From positions 186,001 to 250,000 of the forward strand of contig ARYC01017081.1 of the NCBI GenBank assembly GCA_000711775.1: a stretch of DNA of 64,000 nucleotides, in the 5' to 3' direction. The notes below the pieces were generated by a model. That model had not been told where the DNA came from. It made no database searches and saw nothing but the letters and a program-made list of their open reading frames with translations. Below, in pieces: positions 24,493 through 35,384 of this stretch. Position numbers and translations under genes: made by a program. Origin of the DNA: Oxytricha trifallax. Taxonomy: Eukaryota > Ciliophora > Spirotrichea > Sporadotrichida > Oxytrichidae. Each line of letters starts with the position of its first letter. The first letter of the stretch is position 1.

Positions 24493-25556
24493 ATGCGAGA
24501 CAAAAATAGCAAGCTTTTGGGGTCTATTTATGATGAAGATTATATAGATTTAGTGTTCAAACTGCGATATGGAGTTGATATATACAGTGAATAAATCAAA
24601 CCAGTACTAAACTATAAGTCTATTGCTCTACTCATAAAACGAAGTCCATCAACTGTTCGTTCCCACTGTCTTATAGCACTATAATTAAAGAAATAGTAGC
24701 TAAATTCTTAGCCTAAGAGGTAGTCAAAGTTTCTATAGAAGCATATTGGACTATCTTATTAATGATAAAACTTTGAAGTATTGGGCTCACTTCTCTTTAG
24801 ACCAACGAGCTACTATGTTTCATCGCCAGTTCCCTGAGTTGAGATCTCTGCTTAGTCTATAGCCAACATTTATAAACGAAATGGTATTTCTTACAAAGGT
24901 GTGAATCGTATAAAGAGAGTGATTGATTTCACTCTGCCATTTTACAACAATAACCTAAATTATATTTATAATTAAATGCAGAGAGCTATTACTAATAATA
25001 TTAAGTTTATACATGCTGACGAGGCTGCGTTTACCTTCAACACTTTTATCTAGAAATCTTGGTATAAGAGTCATAGTAATATAGAAGTATATGACTAGAA
25101 AGTCAAGGTATAAACAATGGCAATTCTAGGAGGTATTAGCGAGGATGCTGGTTTAGAAACTTATGTTATTCATCCTCGCTCTATTAAGACAGAGCAGTAT
25201 ATTAAGGTCTTAGAGCAGCTAAGAGAGAAACACCCTGAATAAGAGATTATACTATTCGTTGATAATCTTTCTGTTCATAAGACTAAAGAAACAAGGAAGA
25301 GTTATGAGCAACTTAGAATAACGCCAGTGTTCAACGTACCTTACAGTCCATAGTTTAATGGAATGAGTTCTACTGGGGTATATTAAAAGGCCATTACAAG
25401 AAACTGCTGCTATACCACTTGATGCATGACCTACCTATCGATACAGTAGACTTTATCAAAAGCTCAGCGAAGAGAGTACATAATTTATTGGCTTAAAAGT
25501 GTGCGAAAGAAGGGAGAGTGAATGTATATAAATAAGTTTTGTAGTTAAGTTAATGA
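24493..25556 (+). pseudogene. TBE 42-kDa DDE transposase, three frameshifts
   Basis: The ATG lies just inside the left repeat. The N-terminal helix-turn-helix-like region (YKSIALLIKRSPSTVRSH) is followed by a Tc1/IS630-type catalytic core: first Asp in IHADEAAF (about 25013), second Asp in LFVDNLSVH (about 25255), and Glu in EFYWG (about 25365), with PYSPQFNG just before it as usual in this superfamily. The protein ends near NVYKQVL and TGA at 25554-25556. The frame must be changed near 24747, 24865 and 25362 to read through, so the copy is inactive or these are indel errors; at the third site, GGAATGAGTTC needs one extra base to read GIEFYWG. The gene converges on the 22-kDa gene with a 9-bp gap. 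Confidence 0.85.
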
Positions 25557-25565
25557 ATATATAAG

Positions 25566-26353
25566 TCACATTTAAAAATCTTAAGAGGGAGCTGGCTTCT
25601 CTTTCTTTTCTTCTACTTCTTGCTTCCCTCCTCCTAAGTTTCTTCTCTTGCTGCCAGCTCCAGCATCTATATTCATTTACTCTGGAGGCTAAATATTTGA
25701 ATAAAGTCTCTTGCTAACTTCATACTTTGTCTGCGACTTTCGCCCTCTATGAAGCTTGCTCTATTCCTTCATCAAGAAGATGCCAGTACCAGATTTATCT
25801 AAAGAGTTAAGCTACAAATCTTACTTGAAATATAAGGGTGCTTCTGCAGCTCTGAGAGCAAGCTCTCACTTATCTTGATCCCTTGTTTATCCTCATCTTC
25901 TGAAGAGATGCTGTACCTTTTCTTATGAGATTCTTGAATAATTTCTTTCAAGTAATCACCTTTTATTGTTGCAAGTATGCCAAAGAAATAGTTTCTTTCA
26001 GGAAGTTTATTTGACAACTGCTTCTTTGTAGGCAGGTGCAACGAAACCTCTGGGTCATTAATTGCATCATCATATAAATTAGTCACAGAGATTTCAGGAT
26101 AGTTTGGAATCTCTGCAAACTTTACATCTTAAGTTTTTAATGCTTTCTTCTCTTCGCAGAGTTTGGCTCTTAAAAATGAAATTTTAGTACCTTCCATCGT
26201 TGGGAGGAACAAACCAACTACATAATCAAGATTAGTTACTATGAGTTCATTACCTTGCTGCACCAGGTAGCGGTGCAAATCCTCCTTGCTTCTAAATCTT
26301 TGAATCAATTCTTGTGCTTGCACTCTTTTCATTGCATCATTCATTGACTCCAT
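25566..26353 (-). pseudogene. TBE 22-kDa protein, one frameshift
   Basis: It starts MESMNDAMKRVQAQELIQRF and runs through one in-frame TAA (Gln) and VTNLYDDAINDPEVSLHL to SELQKHPYISSKICSLTL. A one-base frame change near 25800 gives the C-terminal part, SLDKSGTGIFLMKEQ, then a Lys/Arg/Gly-rich tail with MNIDAGAGSKRRNLGGG and PAPSQDFQM before TGA. The basic tail suggests nucleic acid or nuclear interaction; the function of this TBE protein is not known. It is transcribed divergently from the zinc-finger/kinase gene across a repeat-rich spacer. Confidence 0.8.
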
Positions 26354-26539
26354 CTTGCTTACAGATCTAAGAAATGATATTCAAATTTAAGTTTATTGAT
26401 TTCAATTATTTACCTCTGTAAAACTTACTATTAAATATGGGCATCCTATAGGAGGTCAACCTCTAAGAAGGATATGGAGAAGGTTTAGAGAACTGGTTTC
26501 AAACTTGAGAGATTGATATCAATTTCTACTGTTATAGTT

Positions 26540-26740
26540 CCATATTTTTAAATTTAAATTGGTACGTACTTAATTAGGAGCAGCTCCTAAAATGCTAGTA
26601 CTTAATTAGGAGCATTAATTAAAGCTAGTACTTAATTAGGAGCACCCTAATTTTAATCATAAAATCACAAAATACCTCCTAAAGCAGTACGTACTTTATA
26701 AGGTGCACCTCCTAAATCGGTACGTACTATAATCAACTTA
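26540..26740. promoter_or_regulatory. Repeat cluster in the divergent TBE promoter region
   Basis: Three direct copies of AGTACTTAATTAGGAGCA-type units (26568-26645) are followed by inverted or diverged units containing GTACGTACT and AGGTGCACCTCCTAAA (26684-26730). The cluster lies between the divergent 22-kDa and 57-kDa genes, so a role in transcription or transposase binding is plausible but inferred. Confidence 0.55.
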
Positions 26741-26966
26741 TTATTGATAGTAAAAATGGTCACTTTCTCACCCAGATTTAGAGCTGGTTCGTCTCTTAGT
26801 GCTCATTTATCTTCGCTAATGCTCTAAGAACTTCCCTTGATACTTGTAGGCTTGCAAAGCTCTCATATAAGCTCTCAGTTATAGAGGCAGTTTTATAATT
26901 TTAAATTCAAATTTAAATATGAGCGCTAACATTTTAAGAAAAACAACAGCACTTCCATAAAACTAA

Positions 26967-28367
26967 ATGAGACTTACCTTTGGGAGCAATAAAAAGTGTG
27001 ATAGCTGCGAGATGAACTCTCATAAGGAACTACCAGAGCTATCACTTGATGTCTCTGTTATTAAAATTGAAATTAATAATAGAAAATTAATGGCAAACAA
27101 GTGTGTGGGAGACAGAGAGGAGGAGAAAGGTATTAATGAAATTCCTATACAAACTGAAGAAGTTGAAGTCTATTTTTGTGAGTTATGTGAGAGAGATTTT
27201 GCTCATAAATCAAGCTGGTACAGACATATGAAGGAGCATAGAGAAGCAAAGCCCACTGTATACTTAAAGCATGATAAAATAGATGGAAAGTATGACTGCT
27301 TTGAGTGCCATAAGCAATACTCTCATACAAGAGACTTAAAGAAGCATCTATTAAAAGCTCACAAGAAAGATATAGAAGTTAAGAATCATGAAGTTGAGCT
27401 GAAGCTTCTAAACAAAAGAAAAGCGAGGGAATATTCTAAGGTCGTAGTACCTGAATAAGCTAGAGAGTTAGAGTAAGTTAAGAAGGCACGCAACCAACTG
27501 ACCTCTGAAATAACAAAAATTATGATCAAGATTCAATACAAGAAAATACCGGTTCTTGCTTAAATTGACCTAGACACTTCTCTTTAAAGCTACCTTATAA
27601 TAGAAGACTCCTTTGATAAGAAAGTTATCAATGATCATCAATACGCATACAAGGTGTATCCCTTCAACTGTCTCTTAAGTGATGATAAATATCAGATGGA
27701 GTTTACAAATGAGTATCAAGTACTCACTTAAGCTAAGTTTAAAGAGTGTAGTTACTTAATCAAGCTAGATGCTGTTCTTCTTGCCAAGGATCATGTGGCT
27801 CTCAGACTCCCACTCTATGAAATGACCCTCAGAGATTTTATTACTGATCAAAGGAATCATAAGTAGCTTGCTTTGATAGCAACCTAAACCTTACAAGGTA
27901 TAAAAGAGTTACATAAGTTAGGCTTTGTTCATAGAGATTTGAAGCCTGAGAATATTATGATAAACTTCTCACCTGTAAGAGTGGCAATTATTGACTTCAA
28001 CAGAGCATTAAGGGTGGAAGTATCAAGGCTAGGAAGTGTTATGGGAACTCCAGGCTATTATCCTGAAAGAGAAGACTGGAGAGATGGAGATTATTAATGG
28101 GATGTGTGGGCTTTAGCAGCAATAATAATAGAGTGCGATATGCCTCGCAAAGATTACTACTCTACCAGGTGTGAGAAAGATGCTAAGCAAAGAATCAAGT
28201 AATTTATAGACAAAACCAGAGTCTCTCAATCATTAAAATAAATGGCAGAATCAATAATATTAAAACCAAACTCTAGATCAGACATAATATTAGAGCAGAT
28301 AGAGTTGTGGTTAAGTAAGATAAACTTCAGACCACTCCCACATGATCCTAAAGTGCATTTTGAGTGA
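26967..28367 (+). CDS. TBE 57-kDa C2H2 zinc-finger/protein-kinase-like protein
   Basis: An intact frame of about 466 codons with TAA/TAG as Gln, from ATG to TGA at 28365-28367. Two C2H2 fingers: FCELCERDFAHKSSWYRHMKEH (spacing C-x2-C-x12-H-x4-H, about residues 70-92) and DCFECHKQYSHTRDLKKHLL (about 112-134). A kinase-like domain follows: AYKVY holds a likely ATP-site Lys, HRDLKPENIM is the catalytic loop, and GTPGYYPE the activation-segment end. The magnesium-binding motif reads DFN instead of DFG. A Gly-rich loop is not obvious. TBE elements of Oxytricha relatives carry such a gene; its role in transposition is unknown. It ends 41 bp before the right terminal repeat. It is the only one of the three TBE-3 genes with no frameshift. 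Confidence 0.9.
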
Positions 28368-28408
28368 TTAAATTAAATAAATTTACTATAAATTTCACAT
28401 TAAAACCT

Positions 28409-28486
28409 ATTAATAACCCCAACCCCTAACAAATTCCCTACAAATCAAAGCACTTATAAACCTCATTAAGGGGTTTTGGGGTTTTG
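28409..28486 (-). repeat. TBE-3 right terminal inverted repeat, 78 bp
   Basis: Exact inverse of the left repeat; the outer end reads GGGGTTTTGGGGTTTTG. Confidence 0.95.
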
Positions 28487-28507
28487 ATTCTGGGTGAAGA
28501 GAATTGA

Positions 28508-29104
28508 GAGCAAAACAGGACTACACCAAGTAAGAGATCCAGAGGACTGCGGAATCTTGGCCATTTTGACAATCAATCATCTAGCCCTAGACCTCCAAGG
28601 AAACCCATATTCAAAATCTTTGCCAAAGATTGGATTAACATGTAGAGATATTACCTCATGTTTAACCTAGAAGTTGGTTCTGTAAGAATGGAGATAGGAA
28701 AGTCAGGGATCACGATTCAGGAGGACGAACTGGAAAGAGACATAGAAAGGAAGAACGAACTAATATGGCAACATGCAGATGAAGACCTAGAAAATGGCTC
28801 AATAATTTTCAACGCACAAGTTGACCAATGGGATGAAGTAATCTTGAGAGGGGACATTAAGGCCCATATTGAGAATGAGATCGAGGATTGTGAAGGCAAA
28901 TTCAGTGAATTGGTGGGAGACGCCCCCGAGGTTGAAAGCTATCTCTTCAACAGACTAATCCAACCAAACTCAGACAAGCCAGAGAATTAGACAGAAGTGA
29001 TTGACCAAGAAAAGGAGGAACTACCATTTGAACAAGGAGATGACACTTGGAAATAGGAGAAGGGACATGAGCAGACAAAGGCATAGATCGAAAATAAAGA
29101 GTGA
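28508..29104 (+). CDS. GC-richer reading frame next to TBE-3, unknown protein
   Basis: A TGA-bounded frame of about 198 codons with a first in-frame ATG at 28640. It is notably less AT-rich than anything nearby and uses few TAA/TAG codons. The upstream part is basic (PSKRSRGLRN, SSPRPPRKPIFKIF); the main part is acidic and charged (QEDELERDIERKNELIWQHA, ENEIEDCEGKFSELVGDA). No domain recognised. It could be a germline-limited gene, the first ORF of a retroelement, or a remnant of DNA into which TBE-3 inserted. Base composition and position beside a transposon suggest a different origin from its neighbours. Confidence 0.5.
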
Positions 29105-30358
29105 AGAAAGCGGGGAACCGCGGAAATGCTGAGTGTCTAAATTGACGATTCGCTTATATTTATACTTTCTGGTAATTATCAAGTATTTAGTTAAATTTAA
29201 TTACCTCTAAGTTACTTACTACTACTACTAATAAAATATAGTCATTAATAATGGACAGTAAATATAGATATGCATTAAGTCTTATAATAAATAAAGTGTA
29301 ATTGATAAATAGCTATGATTTTATTTGTTTTAAATCATAATAATTGCAATTTAATATATAATCCATAATATTATAAATTATTATTGAAATCTTTCATGGT
29401 AGATCAATTCTTATTTAATTCATTATATCAAAATTTATGTCCATATATTATGATAAAATCAATAATATTTTATGTTTGTTATATAAATTTCATTGAAATT
29501 GAGGATTTATTTAACTATTGCAATTAGATTTAAGCAGATGCTCCAAAATTTTAAATGAATTTTTGCTTATTCTTATTTAATGTGCAGATATCAATAAGCT
29601 TATTTACTTGCTGCGGCAATTTTTCCAGAAGTGTCGTAATAATCTTATATTTAATCTACTAAAGTCATAATGAATATTGGAATATTTATTCATTTTAGCC
29701 TTATTAAATAATACCAAAGTCATAAAATTAATAAAAAGCATCAATATTCCAAACAATAGTTTTGAGTAGATTTACTTTTTTTAGTGAAAATTTTATTATT
29801 TACAATTAAAATATATTGAAAATCCTTCTATCAAGCAAAAAAAAACAATGATTGAATTTACATTTAAACTTTGACTTAATAAAAAAAAAAAAATAGGTTT
29901 TAATTTATAAGATTCTTTTCATTGAATTACTTATCAAATAAATCATTCTTAATTAATTAATTAAAATTTTATATTATTTATTCGTTTTCCCGTACTCTTC
30001 ATTATCAAACTGCTTTTTTAAACAATTGTTTATATAATAGATCATATTTGCATGCTACATCGAAATCAATTGAGTAGAACACGTTTTTCAATTGTTAACA
30101 AGTAAAATGCTCATACAATATAAAGAAACATAAATCTTATTCATAGAATTGCAAAATTCATATTAATTATATTTCTATAAAATATACAAGTTCAATACAA
30201 ACTCATTTTAAATTAGCAAATATTAGATATCTAAGAGGAATTAATATTATTTTATTATTTAATAATTGCTATTCCAATAAATATTCTCTTGATTGGATGT
30301 CAACTAACATCTATTTAGTTATTTATTCAAAAGTTTACACAATTTATTTTTTGGGAAA
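29105..30358. other. AT-rich spacer
   Basis: Poly-A/T runs and short repeats; no gene, RNA or repeat structure that I can support. Confidence 0.5.
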
Positions 30359-33000
30359 ATGCAGTTATGCTTTTGTGTTATATTAGGATTGCTATTCGGG
30401 AACACTGGTATAAAACCCCATAGATCAATTAAGAAGCGAGAATTGGAGTTAAGAACAATTAGATTTAAAATTAATTATAATTGGCTAATAATATAAATAA
30501 TTAGGCTAAAATCAAATATACACACTCTGATTGGATTACTTTATAAGGACAATTAATCGAGCCAATAGTTTTAATAATTAGCCCAAACATTATAATTATA
30601 CGCCAATAATAATTAATTATACATTTAATTGTTCTTAACCCCAATTCTCATGTCTTAATTGATCAATGGGGTTTTATAATAAATAACTAGTTACATGGTT
30701 TAATGATTCAAATGTCTTACAAGTTGAATGTTCAAATTAAACTGTTTTAAGACCAAGGACATCATAATCCTTTATTTTTGACTTGCTTGAACTGGATAAT
30801 ATTTTTTTCAATAATAATCAATAAATTTATTGATGACTTTCAAGAGTGCCTTAGTTATTCTAATTTTCTTTTTAACCATGAAATAATGCAAATCATTTAC
30901 AGAAACTAATTATCGTTACTTTGCTATATTAGAGTATAGTAAATATACATGAGATTAATTACAAATAAATATAACTAAGATTAAATTATATTTTACTTTA
31001 CTTCAACGTTTTCTTTGATAAGTTTATTATACAAAGTGTTTATTAAACTTGTTAATTTTAATAAAGAATCATTTTACTTTAATGATTAATTGTTTATATA
31101 CTATAAATCATTCATTAATATTTGATACCCAGAATTCTATATCAATTAATATTTCAGTAATAAATTTATACCTATATTATTTTTTACACTTATAATAAAT
31201 CATATAAAATCTATACTAAATTGTATATTGATTTTATTTGATTAAAAGCTAACAGTATCAATCTAGTTTTTTATCTATGGCCTCATGATATTACTGTATG
31301 AGGTAAGAAAATGTTATACTAAGAAATTATTACTATTTAACCTGATATAATTCACTAAATCACGATTAGAACTTCAAAAGTAGATCTTACTAAAAGTAGT
31401 TTTTTATTAACTTATTTAAAGATAGCTTGGCTAAATCATATTGTTGTTATTTAAGCAGTCTTAAAATTAATAATTATTATAATTGAATGCAAAGCCAATT
31501 GTTTCTTTTCTCCTTTAAACTATAATTTAAGTGCTTTTTTGTTTAAGACACTCTTATTAATATCTCAAATTTAATTAACTTAGGACATATCGTCAAATTA
31601 GCTAGTTTTATTTGACATTTACAGAATATTCAGTTTAATCTACCATCTTTTTCATCTGTAACATATTTGTATATTTGCTTATAGTTTTCCACTTATTTCT
31701 TTTATTAAATTTTAATAAATTATTAATAAATACAATTATAATTTAATTTCTTAATTGTGATGTTAAATCAACTGACTTTCATAAATTATAGAATATTTTC
31801 TTTAATAGTTATGATGTAGGGGCTAAAGTCAGTGGTATTCAAGTATTTCTCCTTTGGTTAATTAACCTGCAACTATTTAAAATTAATGTCAGAGCCTTGG
31901 GCACACTTAGAATCTAGACTTTTTAAATTTATTTCAAATACAGATAAATAAACTGCCATGAATTAAAATTTCAGTTTGAATCATAATTTCATTTACTTGA
32001 GAAAATGTATACTTAATCAAATGACTTATATTTTACTTAGTTTAGATTCAATTATTACTTAAAATAAAACTTATTTATTAATTTATTTTGTAGAAAGAAT
32101 TTCAATTCAAGCAAATTTTGCAGTTTCATCACATTATTTTGTACTAGCAGAGTTACATTCATAAATTCGTGTTGAACACTACTTAGTGAGAAATCATCAG
32201 GTAATTGCTTTAAAAGCATCCAGCCAAGAAATCCATAGAATATCGATTAACTTAAATTTATAACTTAATTATCAAAATTTTAATTAGCGAATTTAATACA
32301 TTTACCTTTTATAAAATAATAATCAGTTTTTTTATAAAGTATTTATTAAAATATTATTATCAAGAGAATTAAATTGAATTCTAATGCTCATTTAATATGA
32401 ATTAAAGTGAGTTTAAGTATTAGATTTAATATAATCTAATCGATGTGATATTTGTTAGGTATGGGGTGTTGACCCTATCTAAAACATAGTTAACGATCAG
32501 CTAATTAATATGCCAATTGATAAACTCCTTTCCTCTTCCACTTTATAGTTATTCTTCTAAATATCAAGAAGTTTCTCCAATGATGATTGAGACTAGGTTG
32601 TGTATCAAAGCCTTTACTCCATCAATGGTGTTGACAAATTCAACACAACAATAACCATAAGTTAAGGCTATTTAAAAAATTAAATTAAATAATTGAAATG
32701 TCCTTTCGATTTTAGATGTGCAATAACCTGTAACAGGATTAAAGTCATCTTCCATGAAATGTATGTTACCTATTCTCAAGCAAACATTGAAGCTATTATT
32801 AGCGATAGCATAGTGTGTGCTAACACTAAGAACTTGAAAATATGTTTTTCCAACTATATTATTCTAAAACAGAATGTTAATAATAGAACAATAGTTTGCA
32901 TTAATAATTAACAACTATGAACTTACAAATCTCACTGTAGTTAAAATTAACCATTTCACCGTAATAAATATGATTTAAGCTCACGAGTCAGTTGTTTTCT
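30359..33000 (+). CDS. Putative secreted or membrane protein gene in pieces, unknown function
   Basis: The ATG begins MQLCFCVILGLLFGNTG, a typical cleavable signal peptide (hydrophobic core, Gly-rich end). A 270-bp foldback element follows at once. Coding-like pieces then continue on +: TWFNDSNVLQVECSNQTV to FIFDLLELDN (30690-30810), FAVSSHYFVLAELHSQIRVE to ASSQEIHRIS (32100-32250), YGVLTLSKTQLTISQL to IETRLCIKAFTPSMVLT (32457-32660), and a Cys-containing piece starting CPFDFRCAITC (32696-32910), which shares its end with NNYELTNLTVVKINHF in another frame (32906-33050). Alternating hydrophobic and polar residues with Cys and Asn-X-Ser/Thr sites fit an extracellular beta-rich protein. Exact joins were not resolved, so the pieces may belong to more than one gene. 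Confidence 0.4.
30409..30678. mobile_element. 270-bp foldback element flanked by TA
   Basis: Arms of about 53 bp are near-perfect inverted copies (TATAAAACCCCATAGATCAA... against ...TTGATCAATGGGGTTTTATA). Outer bases are TA on both sides, as expected for Tc1/mariner-type insertion. The ends contain AAAACCCC. The middle is AT-rich without coding capacity. It separates the signal-peptide piece from the downstream coding pieces. Confidence 0.8.
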
Positions 33001-33268
33001 TAAAATGGCAGTCTTTTTTTATACTAGACTGGTATAATTTTGTTTGAGTAATCTTTAGCCTTGATACCATGTTCAAAGATTAAATTAAATTTTCAAGTTA
33101 TAAAATAAAACCTTAGAAATTAAATATAAATTTTAAGTAATTATAAATTGTGATTGACTAATAATAGTAAAAATCTAAAAATTTATAAAGTGTTATAGGT
33201 TTTCTATTAAAGAATAAACTCTATTGCATTTAAATCTATAAATTATATATAATTTTATTCTACCAAAA

Positions 33269-34604
33269 AATGATAGTGAAGCATAAAGAACTAGAAGGGG
33301 AGATTGTATAGAGTACAGAGTAATAGTTTTAAAAGCTAAATGCAACTGCAATGATCATGGTGACGATTATCAGAATGCATACAAATCTATTCCATTAATA
33401 TAATGAGGACGATGACTTAAGATTTCCTACATCTAGATTACATTAAGCAAGCAATCTGACAATGACTTTAATTCTATAAAAATTGATTGGGTGGTATTCA
33501 AATATTTCCTTTAGCCTTCATTAAATCAACAGTTCAGTAATTAAGATTAACCAAAAATGTACCAACACCTTGAATGCAGAAACGTGAATTTTGAGAGGAG
33601 ACCTTTTTATTTTCTCATCACTCATAATGATTGAAAAAACTGCATGAAAAAAAATGAGAGAGCATGAAAAATTAGAGTGAAGTTTTAAAAAGGAGCAATT
33701 TATTTCTAATTACAAAATTTATTAAAGCTCGGGATGTTTTATTAGCAAAGTATTTTCTAGAGAAATACGGCGTGCATCTATAGACTTATTTAAAGATAAA
33801 TAGCATAAACTTATTAGATAGCTAAAAGCTTGAATTAAGAATCTATAGCAAGCTTTCTTTGACAACTTTAATGAGAGCTGTAAAAAAAGCCTTTGCTCAA
33901 ACATCAAATAAATCTCTTTAAAATGAGTAACTTGAAATATTTTCATTCCGGGCAAGCCAAAATGCAAATTTAAAAATTAAGATTTACTTAAGGATAAGAT
34001 GGCAAATCAAACGAAAATATTGAACTCAAGTATTGAGATCAACTTCAAATCCACAGTTTTTTCAATTTAGAAAATTATAATGGCTTGCTTTTATTTTAAG
34101 CAAAATATTAAAAGTAGCACTTTTAGATTTAATTTGCTTTGAACCAATCAATACGTAAAAATTAAGTGTGAAAAATATGAATAAATAACATAGGTTGAAA
34201 TCCTTTAATCACTCGTTAGAAGTAGTCATTTTAAATAAAAACAAAAATTTCAGCATAAAATTACCAACCAATTACTTACCTCACATAATTCAAAATTTAG
34301 GAATATAAAAATCTTTGATTCTAATTCAGCTAATTCAGAATATACTTATTACAATATGCTAAAAGTGTCCAAAATTTCAAAGGAATATAAAATAGATAGA
34401 GAGTGCATCTACTATATTAAATGGATAAATTATAATCTTACGAACGAAATAAAGGCTGTATTCTACTTTTTTCTACTCCCCAAAATGAGTAAGATGATAT
34501 CAATATAATAAATGTATATTTATAAAATTTAAGTTAATCTTTATTAAAGTTCGTTATCTACAAACTAATTTAAAACATCTGAAAGCAAAGGGATAGATTT
34601 ATGA
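33269..34604 (+). CDS. Coding pieces of unknown function (possible 3' part of the previous gene)
   Basis: The first frame, MIVKHKELEGEIVQSTEQQF onward, stays TGA-free to 33595, while an alternative frame gives LECRNVNFERRPFYFLITHN at 33565-33630. The clearest piece begins near 33664 (MKNQSEVLKRSNLFL) and includes DVLLAKYFLEKYGVHLQTYL and SLTTLMRAVKKAFAQ to about 34018. The last piece (34145-34604) contains KIFDSNSANSEYTYYNMLK and CIYYIKWINYNLT. No domain recognised. Frame jumps between pieces imply introns or IESs that I could not place. Confidence 0.4.
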
Positions 34605-35384
34605 TTCACTGCAAATTAAGGGCGAAAATTTTATTTTAGGGTTTTTTTAAAAATATTTTTATGAAAATATATATATACTTAACAAAATTTAAATCATGTT
34701 CTGTTATTTTTAAAAATGTCTTTATAACAAATAATTTAATGTCAATAATTTTAAATATAAAAAAACGATAAAATTATTTTAATTAGGTTTTACCAATTTT
34801 AATTCAAATAATTAAATAAATGGATGCTATTTTAGTATATATCTTTCTTTTGAAATTATCAAAATTTTATAATATTTTGTGCTTATAACTTCTTGTGGTA
34901 AAGTGTGCCCCCCTTGCTCATATATAAAAAATATAATGTTTTGCATATATTTCTAAAATTGCATATATTACTAAAATACTTAAATTTAATTAATCATTAG
35001 GAGCATTTATTAGTAGATATTATCATTAGAATACACCAAATGTGCTGAGAATTTTGAATACTGTTTGTGCTTAAACATTTGAATTAATTTATAAATGCGC
35101 ATGACAGTCTAGTTGCAAATAAGGTGCACCGAATTATCATAGCGATGAATCACTTTTTTTATATGCAATCATTAGAAAAAATTTTCCTTAACGTTTCTTA
35201 AGAAAGAGGCAATAAAGGAGTGTTGCCAATTTTATTCATAACACAAACTTAACTTTTATGTAACAATTTTTCACTTGCAATTAGAGCATCTTTCTTTAAT
35301 AATGACTAATAGTAGTGATTGATTAATCAGTTTAGCTAGATGTTACATAAAAAATCAGTCTCTAATTTTGCTTTTTTATTTGCA

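Larger units (their letters stand above)
24412..28486 (+). mobile_element. Near-complete TBE transposon (TBE-3)
   Basis: The 4075-bp element has identical 78-bp terminal inverted repeats (24412-24489, 28409-28486) beginning CAAAACCCCAAAACCCC, the telomere-like C4A4 ends typical of TBE elements of Oxytricha relatives. It carries transposase (+), 22-kDa (-) and zinc-finger/kinase (+) genes. Flanking triplets are TTT on the left and ATT on the right; a perfect ANT duplication is therefore not seen. TBE elements are germline-limited and thought to assist genome rearrangement through their transposase. The identical repeats argue for recent insertion or repeat conversion. Confidence 0.95.

Noticed and set aside
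27145..28899. Short - strand open frames at 27145-27330 and 28717-28899
   Set aside because: They are antisense to the zinc-finger gene and the GC-richer frame, both of which have better coding character on +.
31820..33500. Possible duplicated segment (GTGGTATTCAA.TATTTC at 31830 and 33483)
   Set aside because: Similarity is short and the downstream frames differ; too weak to call a repeat.
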